NCBI GenBank assembly: GCA_017642535.1
Contig: JAGCOW010000053.1
Location: 1 to 50,830 of the forward strand
Length of the DNA: 50,830 nucleotides
Reading direction: 5' to 3'
From: Bacteroidales bacterium
Lineage (GTDB): Bacteria > Bacteroidota > Bacteroidia > Bacteroidales > UBA1715
In this document: positions 49,908-50,830 of the stretch, piece after piece
Layout: each line of letters begins with the position of its first letter
Position numbering within the stretch: position 1 is the first letter of the stretch
Notes under the pieces: model-generated
Database searches by the model: none
What the model was told of the DNA's origin: nothing
Seen by the model: the letters and a program-made list of their open reading frames with translations, nothing else
Made by a program: the position numbers and the translations under genes

Positions 49908-50087
49908 AAGCGTTTTCCCAAAACAAATGTGCCGTTAGGCACAAAATATTGGTAGAAACAAAATTCCCTCATTTCTTTTCGTGCCGTTAGGTACGAATAA
50001 CCTATCACACGTACCTTACGGCACGTTTAATAGAAGATAAATCTCTATTCTACCGATATGAAGTGCCTAACGGCACAACAATCTGAA
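49908..50087. repeat. REP/MITE-like element of four nested palindromes, copy 2
   Basis: This matches copy 1 (10501-10697) along its whole length with about 17 fewer bases in the spacers. The four hairpins are all kept, with 31-base imperfect inverted ends at 49928-49958 and 50047-50077. The rest of the gap between the BNR and RelB genes holds only a short palindrome, CGAGAAATCTCG (49872-49883), and the RelB promoter. Confidence 0.85.
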
Positions 50088-50144
50088 AAAAATAATTCGC
50101 TGAGTAAAAAATGTATTTGTATATTGTTTGTAATAAATTTGTAC

Positions 50145-50152
50145 TATATTTG
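50145..50152 (+). promoter_or_regulatory. Promoter -7 box of the RelB-PIN pair
   Basis: TATATTTG, an exact TAnnTTTG match, 16 bases before ATG 50169, so the leader is very short. Confidence 0.5.
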
Positions 50153-50168
50153 TAAAAATATTTTAACC

Positions 50169-50462
50169 ATGGCAACGAGTATAATGCAAATTAGGATTGA
50201 TACCAATTTGAAAAAGGAAGCAACGGAACTCTTTGAGGATTTGGGATTGGATTTGCCAACAGCAATTCGCATATTCCTAAAAAAAGCTGTAAAAGTTAAA
50301 GGCATTCCGTTTGACATACGTGAACGTGCTGCGACAAATGAAGCGATTAACGCAATGTTATCCTTAAATGAGAATGCGCATAGAAACGGAACAGTTCGGC
50401 TGTCCCAATCAGAAATCCAAAAAGAAATAGAATCTGCCAAAAAACACCTATATAATAAATGA
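50169..50462 (+). CDS. RelB/DinJ-family antitoxin
   Basis: The 97-residue protein starts at ATG 50169; an upstream in-frame extension would precede the promoter box. The N-terminal ribbon-helix-helix reads SIMQIRIDTNLKKEATELFE, followed by DLGLDLPTAIRIFLKKAVKV and the conserved GIPFDI segment of DinJ/RelB antitoxins. It should bind DNA to control the pair and neutralise the toxin with its C-terminal part. The last codons overlap the PIN gene start by four bases (ATGA). The usual partner of DinJ is a RelE/YafQ toxin, whereas here it is a PIN protein. Confidence 0.92.
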   Translation: MATSIMQIRIDTNLKKEATELFEDLGLDLPTAIRIFLKKAVKVKGIPFDIRERAATNEAINAMLSLNENAHRNGTVRLSQSEIQKEIESAKKHLYNK

Positions 50463-50830
50463 TTCAAGCCATTATCGACACCAATGTGATAGTTTCTGCA
50501 TTGCTGAGTAAGAAACCGTCGCAGTCAATACCGTTTTTATTACTCAGTTATGCTCTTGAAGGGCATTTTACAATAGTTTTAAGTGAAGAGACTTTTCAAG
50601 AATATCAGGAAGTTCTTTCTCGTAGCAAATTTCAATTCGATGCTGATTTGGTGAAAGTCTTACTTGATGGGATTCGCTCTCGAGCAATCATTATTGAACC
50701 CGAACAAACCACAATCGAATTACCAGATGAAAAAGACCGTGTATTTTATAACTTGTTCTGCTCTTGTTCTTCCGAAACTTATCTAATTACAGGTAATTTA
50801 AAGCATTTCCAGAATTGCCCTAATGCTGTG
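50459..50830 (+). CDS. PIN-domain toxin, C-terminus cut by window edge
   Basis: From ATG 50459 the frame stays open for 124 codons to the window end. It begins IQAIIDTNVIVSALLSK, with catalytic D7, and continues with the acidic residues in LSEETFQEYQEVL and LPDEKDRVFYN, then YLITGNLKHF near the end, the usual layout of the PIN family (COG1569-like). These are ribonucleases, often cutting RNA in toxin-antitoxin systems. The start overlaps the antitoxin stop by ATGA, so translation is coupled. Only a short C-terminal piece is missing. Confidence 0.88.
   Translation, partial: MIQAIIDTNVIVSALLSKKPSQSIPFLLLSYALEGHFTIVLSEETFQEYQEVLSRSKFQFDADLVKVLLDGIRSRAIIIEPEQTTIELPDEKDRVFYNLFCSCSSETYLITGNLKHFQNCPNAV

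Noticed and set aside
49980..50000. AACCTAT within the second REP element as another phosphate operator
   Set aside because: Only one half-site is present, the matching right arm is missing, and it lies in a variable spacer of the element.

Overview
The window looks like a chromosome segment of an AT-rich member of the Bacteroidota, probably Bacteroidales-like. The evidence is the type IX secretion (T9SS) sorting domains, PorP/SprF and PKD/CHU_C proteins, many lipoprotein or Sec signal peptides ending in FAQ/FSQ/SAQ, and start sites that mostly lack Shine-Dalgarno sequences. Many genes are preceded by the Bacteroidota promoter box TAnnTTTG (often TATCTTTG, TATATTTG or TATGTTTG), sometimes with TTTG about 19 bases upstream.

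Layout. 1-3280: a MORN/LRR secreted protein cut by the left edge, a divergent unknown secreted protein, and a DUF4143 ATPase. 3288-6785 (minus): an operon-like run of a MORN protein, Ppx/GppA phosphatase, Pcm, a sugar-kinase-like phosphotransferase and a stand-alone RapZ C-terminal domain. 6863-11569: accessory genes, namely a frameshifted methyltransferase, a small secreted protein, a Fic protein with an HTH and upstream palindromes, a 10-repeat WG protein, a REP-like repeat cluster and a DUF6920-like protein. 11670-23570 (minus): NfnAB-type flavoprotein pair, TonB receptor, FKBP isomerase, phosphosulfolactate synthase, DUF4301, a CBM48-like small protein, phosphoglycerate kinase, a pseudokinase and a DUF389 membrane protein. 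23729-32430: TPR protein, folC, tRNA-Val, an aminotransferase, asnB and a convergent glycosyltransferase.

32563-41136 is a tight five-gene plus-strand run: a giant PKD protein with a T9SS type B tail, an OmpA/PD40 protein, PorP/SprF, a SET-domain protein and RecR. 41437-42207 holds a candidate toxin-antitoxin pair (55-aa protein plus GNAT) abutting a fragment of a T9SS sorting domain. 42392-47283 is a phosphate uptake locus in two transcription units: phosphate-selective porin plus pstS, then pstC-pstA-pstB. Both have the same arrangement of a promoter flanked by AACCTA-N9-TAGGTT dyads, which I read as a candidate phosphate-regulon operator. 47467-49863 is a BNR-repeat T9SS protein. A second copy of the REP cluster follows, and the window ends in a RelB/DinJ antitoxin with a PIN toxin cut by the right edge.

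The most notable structure outside genes is (i) the shared dyad operators of the phosphate genes, (ii) two copies of a roughly 180-197 base element made of four nested palindromes, and (iii) a 40-base hairpin repeat placed exactly 9 bases past the stop codons of two unrelated minus-strand genes. No CRISPR array, rRNA, intact insertion sequence or prophage was seen.
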